A stretch of 33,303 nt of DNA from Salinibacter altiplanensis (GCF_002894645.1 NZ_NCQY01000013.1:1-33303), one strand, 5' to 3'. Positions 23,891 through 32,287 are shown, counted from the first letter of the stretch. Notes: a model not told the origin generated them from the letters alone. Program-made: numbers and translations.

Positions 23891-24973
23891 TCAGGCAATG
23901 GTGATGTCGTCGTCGAGGTACACGTCTTGGATGGCGTTCAAGACCTCGACGCCGTCCTCCATCGGCTTCTGGAACGACTTGCGGCCGGTGATGAGGCCCA
24001 TCCCGCCGGCGCGCTTGTTGATGACGGCCGTCCGGACGACCTGCTGCAGGTCGTTCTCGCCGCTGGCCCCGCCGGAGTTGATCAGGCCGCAGCGGCCCAT
24101 GTAGTTGTTGGCGACCTGGTAGCGGGTCATGTCGATCGGGTGGTCCGTCAGCAGCGTCTCATCGACGAGCGACGGGTCCTTCGCGTAGCCGTCGTCCTTG
24201 TGGTCCCGCACGGCCTGGTACCCGCCGGTGAGGGTCGGCTGCTTCTGCTTGATGATGTCCGCCTCGATGGTGGCCCCGAGGTGGTTGGCCTGGCCCGTCA
24301 GGTCGGCCGAGCCCTCGTAGTTGGAGCCGTTCAGGACGAATTCCTTGTTGCGCACGTAGCACCAGAGAATGGTGGTCATGCCCAGCTCGTGGGCGCGGGA
24401 GAAGATCTTCGAGATCTCCTGCAGCTGGCGGTTCGACTCTTCGGAGCCCCAGTAGATGGTGGCCCCGACGCCGACGCAGCCCTGCTCGTAGGCGTCCTCC
24501 ACGCGGGCGTAGGGCACCTGGTCGTACCGGTTCGGGTACGAGAGCAGTTCGCTGTGGTTGATCTTGAGGACGAAGGGGATCTTGTGGGCGTAGTCCCGCG
24601 CCACGGAGCCGAGTACGCCGTAGGTGGTGGCCACGGCGTTGCAGCCGCCCTCGATGGCGAGCTTGACGATGTTCTCGGGGTCGAAGTAGATCGGGTTCGG
24701 CGCAAAGGAGACGCCGGCGGCGTGCTCGATGCCCTGGTCGACGGGCAGGATGGAGATGTAGCCGGATCCCCCCAGGCGGCCGTGATTGAAGATCTGCTGC
24801 ATCGACCGGAGAACCTGGGGGCTGCGGTCCGAGCCCTTCCAGACGCGGTCGATGAAGTCCGGGCCGGGAAGGTGGAGCTGGTCTTTTGGAATGGTCTCGC
24901 ACTCGTGGTCGAGCAAATCCTCGGCCTCGTCGCCGAGGTGTTTGGCAATGGGGGTGCGGGTTGCTTGGGCCAT
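23891..24973 (-). CDS. fbaB: Class I fructose-bisphosphate aldolase, archaeal/DhnA type
   Basis: A 360 aa cytoplasmic enzyme that reversibly cleaves fructose-1,6-bisphosphate to dihydroxyacetone phosphate and glyceraldehyde-3-phosphate through a lysine Schiff base. Visible family blocks are [46 protein letters not shown] (in part), [55 protein letters not shown] (probable Schiff-base lysine near residue 242) and [19 protein letters not shown] with the phosphate-binding glycines. The length is like E. coli FbaB (350 aa). The start at ATG 24973 gives [14 protein letters not shown]; the open frame upstream is Arg/Pro-rich and is ignored. It lies downstream of tpiA but has its own promoter-like signal and a long leader, so it is probably separately expressed. 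Related DhnA-family members with other carbon-carbon lyase roles are an alternative, but tpiA next door favours glycolysis. Confidence 0.92.
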   Translation of the reverse strand: MAQATRTPIAKHLGDEAEDLLDHECETIPKDQLHLPGPDFIDRVWKGSDRSPQVLRSMQQIFNHGRLGGSGYISILPVDQGIEHAAGVSFAPNPIYFDPENIVKLAIEGGCNAVATTYGVLGSVARDYAHKIPFVLKINHSELLSYPNRYDQVPYARVEDAYEQGCVGVGATIYWGSEESNRQLQEISKIFSRAHELGMTTILWCYVRNKEFVLNGSNYEGSADLTGQANHLGATIEADIIKQKQPTLTGGYQAVRDHKDDGYAKDPSLVDETLLTDHPIDMTRYQVANNYMGRCGLINSGGASGENDLQQVVRTAVINKRAGGMGLITGRKSFQKPMEDGVEVLNAIQDVYLDDDITIA

Positions 24974-25119
24974 GGGTCGGTCGGGGAAGAATGTGGGACA
25001 GAACGAGGGGGCAAGGGCCTCGGCCGGGTGTGAGCGACGAGGGGCTACTCCACATGGTAAGAAGGAAGCAGGTCTTCGTCCACGCCGATGACGCAGTGCA
25101 GCGTCCACCCCTAGTGGAG

Positions 25120-25148
25120 AGTATAGGAATCTGGAACGGCGGTGTCCA
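25120..25148 (-). promoter_or_regulatory. Sigma70-like promoter for the aldolase gene
   Basis: On the minus strand TGGACA (25143-25148) and TATACT (25120-25125) are separated by exactly 17 bases, close to the TTGACA/TATAAT consensus. It points at the aldolase start, leaving an untranslated leader of about 140 bases. No riboswitch fold was recognised in the leader. Confidence 0.5.
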
Positions 25149-25227
25149 AATCAACTCCTCCAAGACGCAACAGAGGGTTGTTGTTCGCGTCCCTGGGCCG
25201 AAGCAACACGCCAATGGGAGAAAGGCA

Positions 25228-26010
25228 TCAGCTCCCGGACTCCTCCTGCACCTCCACCGCCTTCTCGGCGATGCCGAGGAAGCTGTCGGCCGCCAGGCTG
25301 GCGCTGCCAATGAGGCCCCCGTCGATGTCGGGCTGGGAGAGGAGGCCGTAGGCGTTGTGCGGCTTCATGCTGCCGCCGTAGAGGAGGGGAATGTCGTCCG
25401 CCACGTTGGCGCCGTATCGCTCCGTGAGGTCGTCCCGGATCACCGCGTGCATCTCCTGGGCCTGTGCAGGAGCGGCCGATTCGCCGGTGCCGATGGCCCA
25501 GATCGGCTCGTAGGCCACGATGAGGGCGTCTCCACTGTCGACCGAGACGCCGGAGAGGGCCCCGTCCACTTGGTCCTGGACGACCGTGTCGGCCTCCCCG
25601 GCCTGCCGCTCCTCCAGCGTCTCGCCGACGCACACGATGGGCACGAGGCCGTGGGCCCGGGCCTGCTTGGCCTTGGCGTTCACGTCCGCGTCCGTCTCGT
25701 CGTAGTATTCGCGCCGCTCGGAGTGGCCGAGAATGACGGCGTCACACCCGATCGAGGCAAGCATGGGGGCGGACACGTCGCCCGTGTAGGCGCCCTCGCC
25801 CTCGGCGTGCATGTCCTGCGCCCCCACCGTAACGGGAACCTCCGCCAGTGCGTCGAGGACGGCCGGCAGGTGAACGTACGGGGGACAGACGAGAACGTCC
25901 ACGTCGCCAAGGTCGGGGGGCGAAGACGAAAGGCCCTCCGCGATGGCGTCGGCCAGCGCCCGGCCCTCCGAGACATCAGTGTTCATCTTCCAGTTGCCAG
26001 CGACCAACAT
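25228..26010 (-). CDS. tpiA: Triosephosphate isomerase
   Basis: It interconverts dihydroxyacetone phosphate and glyceraldehyde-3-phosphate. The 260 aa protein shows all the catalytic pieces: AGNWKMN with the active-site lysine at residue 8, VGAQDMH, the electrophilic histidine in AVILGHSERREYY, the catalytic glutamate in VAYEPIWAIGTG (followed by the flexible loop), and the phosphate-binding LLYGGSMKPHN and GLIGSASL. The only variation is Met in YGGSM where Val is usual. The ATG at 26010 directly precedes the first beta strand, which is normal for TIM, so the longer upstream frame is rejected. The leader is pyrimidine-rich. It is 46 bases downstream of a methyltransferase gene, probably in one transcript, and precedes the aldolase gene that makes its substrate. 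Confidence 0.97.
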   Translation of the reverse strand: MLVAGNWKMNTDVSEGRALADAIAEGLSSSPPDLGDVDVLVCPPYVHLPAVLDALAEVPVTVGAQDMHAEGEGAYTGDVSAPMLASIGCDAVILGHSERREYYDETDADVNAKAKQARAHGLVPIVCVGETLEERQAGEADTVVQDQVDGALSGVSVDSGDALIVAYEPIWAIGTGESAAPAQAQEMHAVIRDDLTERYGANVADDIPLLYGGSMKPHNAYGLLSQPDIDGGLIGSASLAADSFLGIAEKAVEVQEESGS

Positions 26011-26056
26011 AAACGGGGAGAGAATATGGAAAAGTTGAGACCAGCAGGGTGCAGGG

Positions 26057-26629
26057 CTACTTCTGCGCCTCGTAGGCAAACATGGTCGGGGGAATGTTGC
26101 GGGGCTCGTACTCCTTCGTGACCTCCGAAAAGTGTTCGCGGAGCGGCGCCTCCAGGTGGTTGTAGTTCTGGTAGACGAGAAACTTCCCGTTGGCCGCGAG
26201 GACGTCTCGCGTTCGGGCGAGGAGGCCTTCTCGCTCAGTCTCGTCGAGGAAAGAGAAGGGGATGCCGGACACGATGTAGTCGACGGCGTCCACCCCGTGT
26301 GCGTCGAGAATCTCAACGATGCGCTCGGCCCGGTCTTCCACCACCACGGCCCGCGGCTCGTCGGCGGTTCGGTCCTCGAGCATCTCCACGAAGGCGGGGT
26401 TGCTCTCGATCAGAAGAAGGGTCGAGTCTGCCGTCATGCGGTCGAGAATGAACTCGCTGAAGACCCCGTTTCCGGGACCGTACTCGACGATGATCTGATC
26501 CTCCTCGAAGTCGATCCATTTGCAGACACGCCGGACCAGAAATGAGGAGGAGGGGGCGATTGCCGCAACATCCCGGTCTTGAAAGAAGTTTTTGATGTAG
26601 GCGAGGGTTCCGGAGAGAGCAGAGGACAC
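26057..26629 (-). CDS. Class I SAM-dependent methyltransferase, phospholipid N-methyltransferase/KsgA-like
   Basis: A protein of about 190 aa with a Rossmann methyltransferase fold. Motif I is clear (IIVEYGPGNGVFSEFIL), followed by an acidic strand end (LLLIESNPAFVEML), motif IV-like VDYIVSGIPFSFLDE and late-strand GKFLVYQNYNH. The N-terminal segment TLAYIKNFFQ and SSFLVRRV resembles PmtA-type phospholipid N-methyltransferases and rRNA adenine dimethylase relatives. The substrate is unknown; lipid headgroup methylation is one possibility. The start is uncertain: a GTG at 26629 gives a natural N-terminus; a GTG at 26674 would add 15 residues. There is no Shine-Dalgarno for either. It lies between a lipoprotein gene (120-base gap) and tpiA (46-base gap). 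Confidence 0.78.
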   Translation of the reverse strand: MSSALSGTLAYIKNFFQDRDVAAIAPSSSFLVRRVCKWIDFEEDQIIVEYGPGNGVFSEFILDRMTADSTLLLIESNPAFVEMLEDRTADEPRAVVVEDRAERIVEILDAHGVDAVDYIVSGIPFSFLDETEREGLLARTRDVLAANGKFLVYQNYNHLEAPLREHFSEVTKEYEPRNIPPTMFAYEAQK

Positions 26630-26749
26630 GGCGTGGACGGGACAATTTCGGAAAGACCGTTGATGGACTAGCACCAGCCAAGTACGCGGACAATGGAGTG
26701 CGTTTCAAGGTCTTCACGTCCCGACTCCATGAAGGATCGTCGGAAACGG

Positions 26750-28168
26750 TCAGGGAAGAGGTTGCGGGGAGGGCGTCGGGGCCTGGGGGCGGAGAAGCTG
26801 GACGAGGCGTTGCCGGAGGGCGGGAAGGTCGCTCGCCCGATAGCGGTCCACGATTGCCCCCGTGTGGTCGATGAGAATCCAACTGGGGACGTGGGCCGCG
26901 TTGTACGGAGCAACGAGCGGGCCCTGGGGCGCACCGGTGGCGATGGCCCGGTGGCCCGGAAGCCGTCGGTCTTGCAGGAAGGCGTGGTTGATGAGCGTAT
27001 CGGGCTCGGTAGAAATGGAGACAAACGCGACGGAGTCGGCCCGGGTGGCGTCGTAGAGGGCGTTCCGGAGGGGACGTTGTAGCGCGTACAGGTCGAGGCC
27101 GGGCCGGTAGTATTCGAGGACGACGGGCCGACCTCGGAGGGCATGGAGGGAAAGGGTGTCGCCTCGAAGGGTCGGGAGCGTCAGGTTCGGGGCCATCATG
27201 CCCGGCTGCAGGTGGGCCGCCTCGTGCTCGGTGCGCCGAGCCCCCCGGGCCCAGGGCGTGCGTGGAAATCGGGTTCGGAGCTGTTGGGAGGCCGAGAGGG
27301 CCGCCTTCACCTGTGCGCTGTCCAGGAACGCCTGGATGCGGGCGGCCTGCACCCCGGCCCGTTGCCGCGGGCCAGAGGCACGGGCCTCCAGGGTGTCGAG
27401 CAGCGTGAGGGCCGCCCGGTGCCCGTAGAGGCGGGCCTCGGCCCGCCGGGCAATGTGAGCCGCGTCGCCGTAGCGCGGACTGTTGGGGGAGATCTGGCGG
27501 GCGCGGGCCACGATCAACGAGTCGTTCCAACCCTCCAGTAGTGAGAGGGACTCGACGGCGGCAAACTCCGCGGCGTAGGTGCCCGGGTAGCGATCGCGGA
27601 GGCTCCACAGGACACTGCTGGTCAGACGAATGTTTTGGACCTGCACGTTGGCGCTGGGGGAGTCGTCCCGGAGCCGACGCGTGAGCAGGCGCTGGTACAT
27701 GGCCATGGCGTTGCGGTATGCCCGAAGAGCCCGGTTTTCCGGCGACACGGGACGAACCCCTTCTCCTCCGGTCGGGAGGGCAACGTGGAGCGAGGCAGTG
27801 TCGTCGGCGGCCACCACGTACTCCGTACTTGCGAGCTGTGTGCGCCCCCCGCGGCCCCAAATGGACAGGGAATAGATGCCCCGCTCCGGTGCGGAAATCG
27901 GTATTTGGAAGCGGCCGTCGGGGCCGGGCCGGGCGTGGCCCAGGGTGTCGAGGCGGCGTCCGGCCGGACGAAGCACGAGGACCCGAACGTCGCGGTACGG
28001 GTCCGAGGAGTTAGCCGACGGGGCGACGGTAATCCGACCCCTCAGGTGACTTTGAATCGAAGAGGAGGGCGGCTGGCAGGCACTGCCCAGAACGAGGAGG
28101 AAAAGTGCGCCCAGAATGCACCGCCCCAACGAGGCGGTGGGGGCGAGGGCAGACACGTCGAAAATCAT
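26750..28168 (-). CDS. Lipoprotein with C-terminal thioredoxin fold lacking CxxC
   Basis: A 472 aa exported lipoprotein. The signal segment ends in lipobox LGSAC (lipidated C31). Residues ~40-130 form a beta-sandwich like a carboxypeptidase-regulatory or DUF4369-type domain. Residues ~145-320 are mostly helical and TPR-like (repeated Ala/Leu/Arg helices). Residues ~325-455 show a TlpA/AhpC-like thioredoxin fold: MMAPNLTLPTLRGDTLSL, GRPVVLEYYRPG, SVAFVSISTEPD, and the cis-proline region HVPSWILIDHTGAIVDRY. Where TlpA-type proteins have W-C-x-x-C, this one has YYRPGLDLY (353-361), so it cannot do disulfide exchange by the usual mechanism. Related Bacteroidota lipoproteins accompany nutrient or redox systems; here it follows gatB with 9 bases between, so it is co-transcribed with it. 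Its role is unknown. Confidence 0.8.
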   Translation of the reverse strand: MIFDVSALAPTASLGRCILGALFLLVLGSACQPPSSSIQSHLRGRITVAPSANSSDPYRDVRVLVLRPAGRRLDTLGHARPGPDGRFQIPISAPERGIYSLSIWGRGGRTQLASTEYVVAADDTASLHVALPTGGEGVRPVSPENRALRAYRNAMAMYQRLLTRRLRDDSPSANVQVQNIRLTSSVLWSLRDRYPGTYAAEFAAVESLSLLEGWNDSLIVARARQISPNSPRYGDAAHIARRAEARLYGHRAALTLLDTLEARASGPRQRAGVQAARIQAFLDSAQVKAALSASQQLRTRFPRTPWARGARRTEHEAAHLQPGMMAPNLTLPTLRGDTLSLHALRGRPVVLEYYRPGLDLYALQRPLRNALYDATRADSVAFVSISTEPDTLINHAFLQDRRLPGHRAIATGAPQGPLVAPYNAAHVPSWILIDHTGAIVDRYRASDLPALRQRLVQLLRPQAPTPSPQPLP

Positions 28169-28177
28169 GGAGGGCGG

Positions 28178-29701
28178 TTACTCGTCGACATCCGCCGTGT
28201 CCCGCCGCGCGTCGAGTTTTTTCCGGAGCAGCGACCGGACCAGTTCCGGGTCGGGGGAGCCGTCGAAGCGCTGCATCACCTGTCCGATAAAGAACCCAAG
28301 GAGGCCCTCTTTGCCCCCGAGGAAGGTGCGTACCTTGTCCGGATTGTCGTCGAGCACGTCGTCTACCACAGGAGCAATTGCGCCGCGATCCGTGACTTGA
28401 ATCAGGTCCCGCTCGTCGGCAATGCGGCCCGCGCTCTTGTCGGGCTCCTCAAGCATGGCCTCGAAGACCTCTTGGGCGCCGTTGGAGCTGACCTTGTCCT
28501 CCAGGCGCAGAAACACGAGCTGGGCCAGGCGTTCCGGGCCGACTGCCAGCTCGCCGACGGAAAGGCCTCGCTCGTTGAGCACGCGCATTACTTCGGTCAT
28601 GATGACGTTCGACACCGCCTTGGCCTGCGCGTCGGTGTCGCCGCCCTTGGTCCGCTTGTAGAGGTGGCGGAGGGCCTCCTCAAAGTAGTCGGCCACGGCG
28701 CGTTCCTCGGTCAAGACGCCGGCGTCGTATTCGGGCAGCCCAACGTCCTCGACGAATCGTCGGCGGCGGGCCCGTGGGAGCTCGGGAAGGCTCCTGCGGA
28801 CCTCTTCGACCATGGGCTCCTCCACCTGTATCTCTACCAGGTCCGGGTCGGGAAGGTAGCGGTAGTCGTGGGCGTCCTCCTTCGAGCGCATCGGGCGGGT
28901 CGTGCCTGCGTCCGCGTCCCAGAGCAGGGTTTGCTGAGTGATGGACTCGCCCCGTTCCAGGGCGGCGCTTTGGCGGGCAATCTCGTAGTCGAGCGCCCGC
29001 TCCACGTGGCGCATTGAGTTCATGTTCTTCAGCTCGGTGCGGGTCCCGAACGCCTTGCGGCCCTTCGGACGCACGCTCACGTTCGCGTCGCAGCGCAGGG
29101 AGCCCTCCTCCATGTTGCCGTCGCTGATGCCGAGGTACCGCACCAGTTGCCGCAGCCGCTGAAGGAAGAGGGACGCCTCCCGTGGGGAGCGAAGGTCCGG
29201 CTCGGTCACCAATTCCAGCAGCGGCACCCCGCACCGGTTGTAGTCGAGTTGAGTGGTGTGTCCGGACGAGGCGTGCATCGATTTGCCCGCGTCCTCCTCC
29301 ATGTGGATGCGCGTCAGCCCGACGCGGCGGGAGTCGGGGCCGGAGGAGGCGTTTTTCTGCTCGCCCGGCCGGATCTCTACGTATCCATCGTAGCAGATCG
29401 GCGTGTCGTACTGGGAGATCTGATACCCCTTCGGCAGATCCGGGTAGAAGTAGTGCTTCCGCGCGAAGGCCGAGCGGTCCGCGATCGAGCAGTGGGTTGC
29501 CAGGCCGAGTCGCAGGGCATGCTCGACCACCGTTTCGTTGAGCACGGGCAGCGTGCCCGGGTGGCCGAGGCTAATGGGATCGACCTGCGTGTTGGGGGCG
29601 GCCCCGAACGCCGCGGCGTCCGGGCTAAAGATCTTGGCGTTGGTCTGGAGCTGGACATGTACCTCCAGGCCGATGACCGGCTCGTACTTCTCGTGGGCCA
29701 T
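28178..29701 (-). CDS. gatB: Aspartyl/glutamyl-tRNA(Asn/Gln) amidotransferase subunit B
   Basis: The tRNA-binding kinase-like subunit of the GatCAB complex, which converts Asp-tRNA(Asn) and Glu-tRNA(Gln) to the amidated forms. The 507 aa protein starts MAHEKYEPVIGLEVHVQLQT and shows HPGTLPVLNE, RKHYFYPDLPKGYQISQYD, VGLTRIHMEEDAGKSMH, DYNRCGVPLLELVTEPDLRSPREA (in part), DGNMEEGSLRCDANVSVRP, ELKNMNSMRHVERALDYEI, and SKEDAHDYRYLPDPDL. These are the GatB signatures of the phosphorylation and zinc/metal region. The C-terminal YqeY-like tRNA-binding domain is present, ending KEGLLGFFIGQVMQRFDGSPDPELVRSLLRKKL (in part). Slightly longer than typical 476-490 aa proteins. gatA and gatC are not in this window. 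The ATG at 29701 has a C/T-rich leader without a Shine-Dalgarno. Confidence 0.97.
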   Translation of the reverse strand: MAHEKYEPVIGLEVHVQLQTNAKIFSPDAAAFGAAPNTQVDPISLGHPGTLPVLNETVVEHALRLGLATHCSIADRSAFARKHYFYPDLPKGYQISQYDTPICYDGYVEIRPGEQKNASSGPDSRRVGLTRIHMEEDAGKSMHASSGHTTQLDYNRCGVPLLELVTEPDLRSPREASLFLQRLRQLVRYLGISDGNMEEGSLRCDANVSVRPKGRKAFGTRTELKNMNSMRHVERALDYEIARQSAALERGESITQQTLLWDADAGTTRPMRSKEDAHDYRYLPDPDLVEIQVEEPMVEEVRRSLPELPRARRRRFVEDVGLPEYDAGVLTEERAVADYFEEALRHLYKRTKGGDTDAQAKAVSNVIMTEVMRVLNERGLSVGELAVGPERLAQLVFLRLEDKVSSNGAQEVFEAMLEEPDKSAGRIADERDLIQVTDRGAIAPVVDDVLDDNPDKVRTFLGGKEGLLGFFIGQVMQRFDGSPDPELVRSLLRKKLDARRDTADVDE

Positions 29702-29809
29702 GCGCGTCGGACAGGGTTAGAAAGAGAGCAGAGAGGCGGAGGTGCCCCAATCGGGACACAAGAGCAAACAACTCAACGGGCGAAGAAATGTTCGGGTTTG
29801 GCCGGCGGG

Positions 29810-30640
29810 TCACGACTCCGCGGCGACGTCGGGGTCCCCGTCGCCGCGGTTCAGGGAGGGGGCATTCAGGGTCCAGTCGTAGGGCCGATACTGGACCGTG
29901 TACGCCCCTCGCGCGAGAGAGTCCTGTACCGTTCCGTTGAAGTACGGGGCGAGGGCCCGTTGAATCGCGGCCGGGGTGGGGCCGAAGTCGTCCCCATACC
30001 ATTTGAGGATGGGGGACAGAGCAACGGTCCCGTCGCCGTTGGGGACGTGATTTTTGCGGGGCGCGTGGAGGAACCGGTGGGCCTGCGCGTCGAGTTGCGC
30101 GTCGAGGCGGGGGCCCGTGTAGGCCTCCCGACGGAGACGCGGGCAGCTCTTGGCGGCACAGACGAGCGCGAAGTGGATGCGAGGCTCGTCGAACCGTACG
30201 CGGATGATTTCGTGCTCGATTTCGTCGAGCGTACGCACGGTGTCGGCGACGGGCCCGACCGGGCGTTCAAACGGCGTGCCGCCGCCGGGCGGCCCGTCAA
30301 TGTCCCGGATGCTCGTCACCGGGTAGTGGTCGACAATCAGCTGCAGCGTGTAGGCGTTGTACGCGTTGATCCAGAACGCAAGGCGTGCCGTGCGGTCCAG
30401 CGTGGAGGGACGGGCCTCTGCCAGCGTCTGGAGGTAGGGCGCAAGGACAGAGTCGGCCTGACGTTGCAGGGCTGCGTAGTCCACGTCCCCGCGCGCGTCC
30501 ACGAATCGGTCCAGCAGGTGATCAAACGCGCTATGCCGGGTCGAATCCGTCGTGGAAGAGAGGGGCGAAGAGGCCGCGGCGAGAGGAGAAGCGGCCCCTA
30601 CACACAAGAGCAGTACCAACATCCACATGCGCCCAGGCAT
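29810..30640 (-). CDS. Exported DUF547 protein
   Basis: A 276 aa protein. The signal peptide MPGRMWMLVLLLCVGAASPLA ends near residue 22. The DUF547 core is clear: FDHLLDRFVDARGDVDYAAL, TARLAFWINAYNAYTLQLIVDHYPV, SIRDIDG, LDEIEHEIIRVRFDEPRIHFALVCAAKSCPRLRREAY (in part), and LSPILKWYGDDFG. The core contains an invariant-looking Cys in CAAKSCP, and the fold has been linked to papain/transglutaminase-like structures. I make no activity claim beyond the family. It precedes gatB by 108 bases on the same strand and follows idi with a 378-base gap. Confidence 0.88.
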   Translation of the reverse strand: MPGRMWMLVLLLCVGAASPLAAASSPLSSTTDSTRHSAFDHLLDRFVDARGDVDYAALQRQADSVLAPYLQTLAEARPSTLDRTARLAFWINAYNAYTLQLIVDHYPVTSIRDIDGPPGGGTPFERPVGPVADTVRTLDEIEHEIIRVRFDEPRIHFALVCAAKSCPRLRREAYTGPRLDAQLDAQAHRFLHAPRKNHVPNGDGTVALSPILKWYGDDFGPTPAAIQRALAPYFNGTVQDSLARGAYTVQYRPYDWTLNAPSLNRGDGDPDVAAES

Positions 30641-31018
30641 CGAGGGACCTCAGGGTCTGGTGAGACGACACGGGAGAAGGGGACGGAAAACGACGGTGCA
30701 AGATATGTCTAGACGAAGGGCGACGTTCCGGGAGAGAGAGGAAAGCGAAGGCGGTTTCTGCGATGGCGGACCGGGGCTCCACCCGAGACTGCATGGTTTG
30801 GACCTGTACGGAGTCCCTGGGGGAAGGAGAGGATGTGGTCTGCTGCACCGCGCACGACCAGCCAATGATGCCTCCGACGTAGGCCAGGATGACGAGGGCC
30901 AGGCCTGCGTATTGACGATACGGGGGGCGACCGTCGGGCACGAGAAGAGGAGGATGGGACGAGCAGGATCGAAAATCTTGCGCCGCCGAGGGGACCGGGG
31001 CGTTGAGGGGGACGTGTG
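30641..31018. other. Gap between idi and the DUF547 gene, possible small membrane peptide
   Basis: This 378-base gap has no firm gene. On the minus strand one frame carries a convincing membrane helix, YRQYAGLALVILAYVGGIIGW, followed by SCAVQQTTSSPSPRDS. A GTG at 30941 could start it, 77 bases after idi stops. The same frame runs on to 30531, into the DUF547 signal-peptide coding region, with Arg/Pro/Ser-rich content that looks non-coding. A real small gene would need an earlier stop that I do not see, so I leave it uncalled. Confidence 0.3.
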
Positions 31019-31573
31019 CTACGTGGCGGGAGTGGAGGCCGACGGGCCGCCAGAGGGAGAGGGAGCGGCGGCAAGGGCAGGGCGAAGAAGATGCCGAAAC
31101 CACGTCGTGTACCGGTGGGGGCGGGCGGCCACGTCTTCACGCAGGACGGATGGGGAGACCCATGCCCAGTCGTCTACCTCATCGGCGCTAGGGCGAACGG
31201 AGGGCGCGTCTGCCGTGCCGATAAACACGTGGTTGTGCTCGTGCTCCACGAGATTCTCCCCAACGGACAGCTTGTATCGATCCTGGAAGGCCGCCGTCAG
31301 GGACGCTGTGAAGCCGAGTTCTTCGGGGAGCCGGCGACGGGCCCCCTCGATCGGGGGCTCCTCGGGACGAGGATGGCTGCAGCAGGTGTTTGACCAAAGC
31401 CCGCCGGAGTGATACTTGTCCTCGGTGCGCCGTTGGAGGAGGAGCCGACCGGCGGGGTCGAAGATAAACACCGAAAAGGCACGGTGCAGCCACCCCTCCG
31501 CGTGGGCACGGAGTTTGTCGGCGGTCCCGAGCGGCCGGTCGTCCTCGTTGACCAGTACGACAGGGTGAGGCAT
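31019..31573 (-). CDS. idi: Isopentenyl-diphosphate delta-isomerase, type I (Nudix)
   Basis: A 184 aa cytoplasmic metal-dependent enzyme that interconverts isopentenyl and dimethylallyl diphosphate, supplying carotenoid, quinone and retinal pathways. Key blocks: VLVNEDDRPLGTADKLRAH, LHRAFSVFIFDPAGRLLLQRR, YHSGGLWSNTCCSHPRPEE with the catalytic cysteine (C65, in C-S-H-P) and metal-binding H67, the Nudix-like helix GARRRLPEELGF, and VEHEHNHVFIG with the catalytic/metal glutamates (E110, E112). Type I lineage is certain from the SNTCCSHP motif; type II flavin-dependent enzymes look quite different. The ATG at 31573 has the typical C/T-rich leader. It is divergent from the ferredoxin gene. Confidence 0.95.
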   Translation of the reverse strand: MPHPVVLVNEDDRPLGTADKLRAHAEGWLHRAFSVFIFDPAGRLLLQRRTEDKYHSGGLWSNTCCSHPRPEEPPIEGARRRLPEELGFTASLTAAFQDRYKLSVGENLVEHEHNHVFIGTADAPSVRPSADEVDDWAWVSPSVLREDVAARPHRYTTWFRHLLRPALAAAPSPSGGPSASTPAT

Positions 31574-31812
31574 GAGTCAAAGGAAAAGGGGAGACAGCGG
31601 GAAAGTCATCCGCAATATGAGTATGGAGCCGATCCGCGTTGCCCGAAGACTCCACACGTTACGGGTTTATTTCAGCGCATTTTCCGACCGGTCGGCACCG
31701 GGTCCCGGAGACAGAGAAGCGAGGGGGCGCTGTCCGGCCAGTACGGGGTCGGTAGCTCTTTTCGAGAAGGGTCTGCTTTCGTTTGACGTAATCGTCTCCG
31801 ATTTGTCTCTTT

Positions 31813-32229
31813 ATGCATCTGTCTGTGCGCTCCCTCCAAACAGCAGCTCTTTCTGTGCACCAGCTTACGATTGACGGCGTTGGCACCTGTGAGGTCGAGG
31901 AAGGCACACGCCTTGTCCGGGCCATTGAGGACTGTGGAGGCGCGGTGGGGCATCGTTGTGGGGGACGGTGTCGATGCACCACATGCCGGGTACAGTTTGA
32001 GGAAGGAGAACCTCAAGTCATGACCGAGGCCGAGCACGCCAAGCTCACCGACACCGGTCAGTTCGGGGAGGTGCGCCTTGCCTGTCAGATTGTAGTGGAC
32101 CGAGACATGTCGTTGACGCCCCTCATGACGGTGGAGGATCAGGGCTGGGACGATGCGGGTCCAGAGCCGGCCCTCATGGTGGAGCCGGATGCGGAGTGGT
32201 TTTCAATCGAGATGCTGGAGGAGAAGTGA
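31813..32229 (+). CDS. [2Fe-2S] ferredoxin, adrenodoxin-type
   Basis: A 138 aa small soluble electron carrier. The beta-grasp fold is indicated by VHQLTIDGVGTCEVEEGTRLVRAIEDCG, then the cluster motif C49-x5-C55-x2-C58 in HRCGGRCRCTTCRV, and the fourth ligand C91 in RLACQIVV. The spacing C-x5-C-x2-C is that of adrenodoxin/Isc-type ferredoxins, not the plant type C-x4-C-x2-C. An additional cysteine (C53) sits inside the cluster loop. The C-terminal ~40 residues are strongly acidic (EDQGWDDAGPEPALMVEPDAE), as in halophilic ferredoxins. The start could be the ATG at 31813 or the GTG at 31855. It is divergent from idi; possible partners include hydroxylases or iron-sulfur assembly, which cannot be chosen from the window. 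Confidence 0.88.
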   Translation: MHLSVRSLQTAALSVHQLTIDGVGTCEVEEGTRLVRAIEDCGGAVGHRCGGRCRCTTCRVQFEEGEPQVMTEAEHAKLTDTGQFGEVRLACQIVVDRDMSLTPLMTVEDQGWDDAGPEPALMVEPDAEWFSIEMLEEK

Positions 32230-32287
32230 TGGTTGCGGTGGGCCGCGTCGGCGGTCGGGCGAGAATGGCGTCCTGGAGACAGCGGGA

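Noticed and set aside
30552-31412. 286-codon plus-strand frame preceded by AGGAGG at about 30948
   Set aside because: It is antisense to idi and the DUF547 gene and has Arg/Gly-rich composition. The purine-rich run is just the complement of a C/T-rich stretch.
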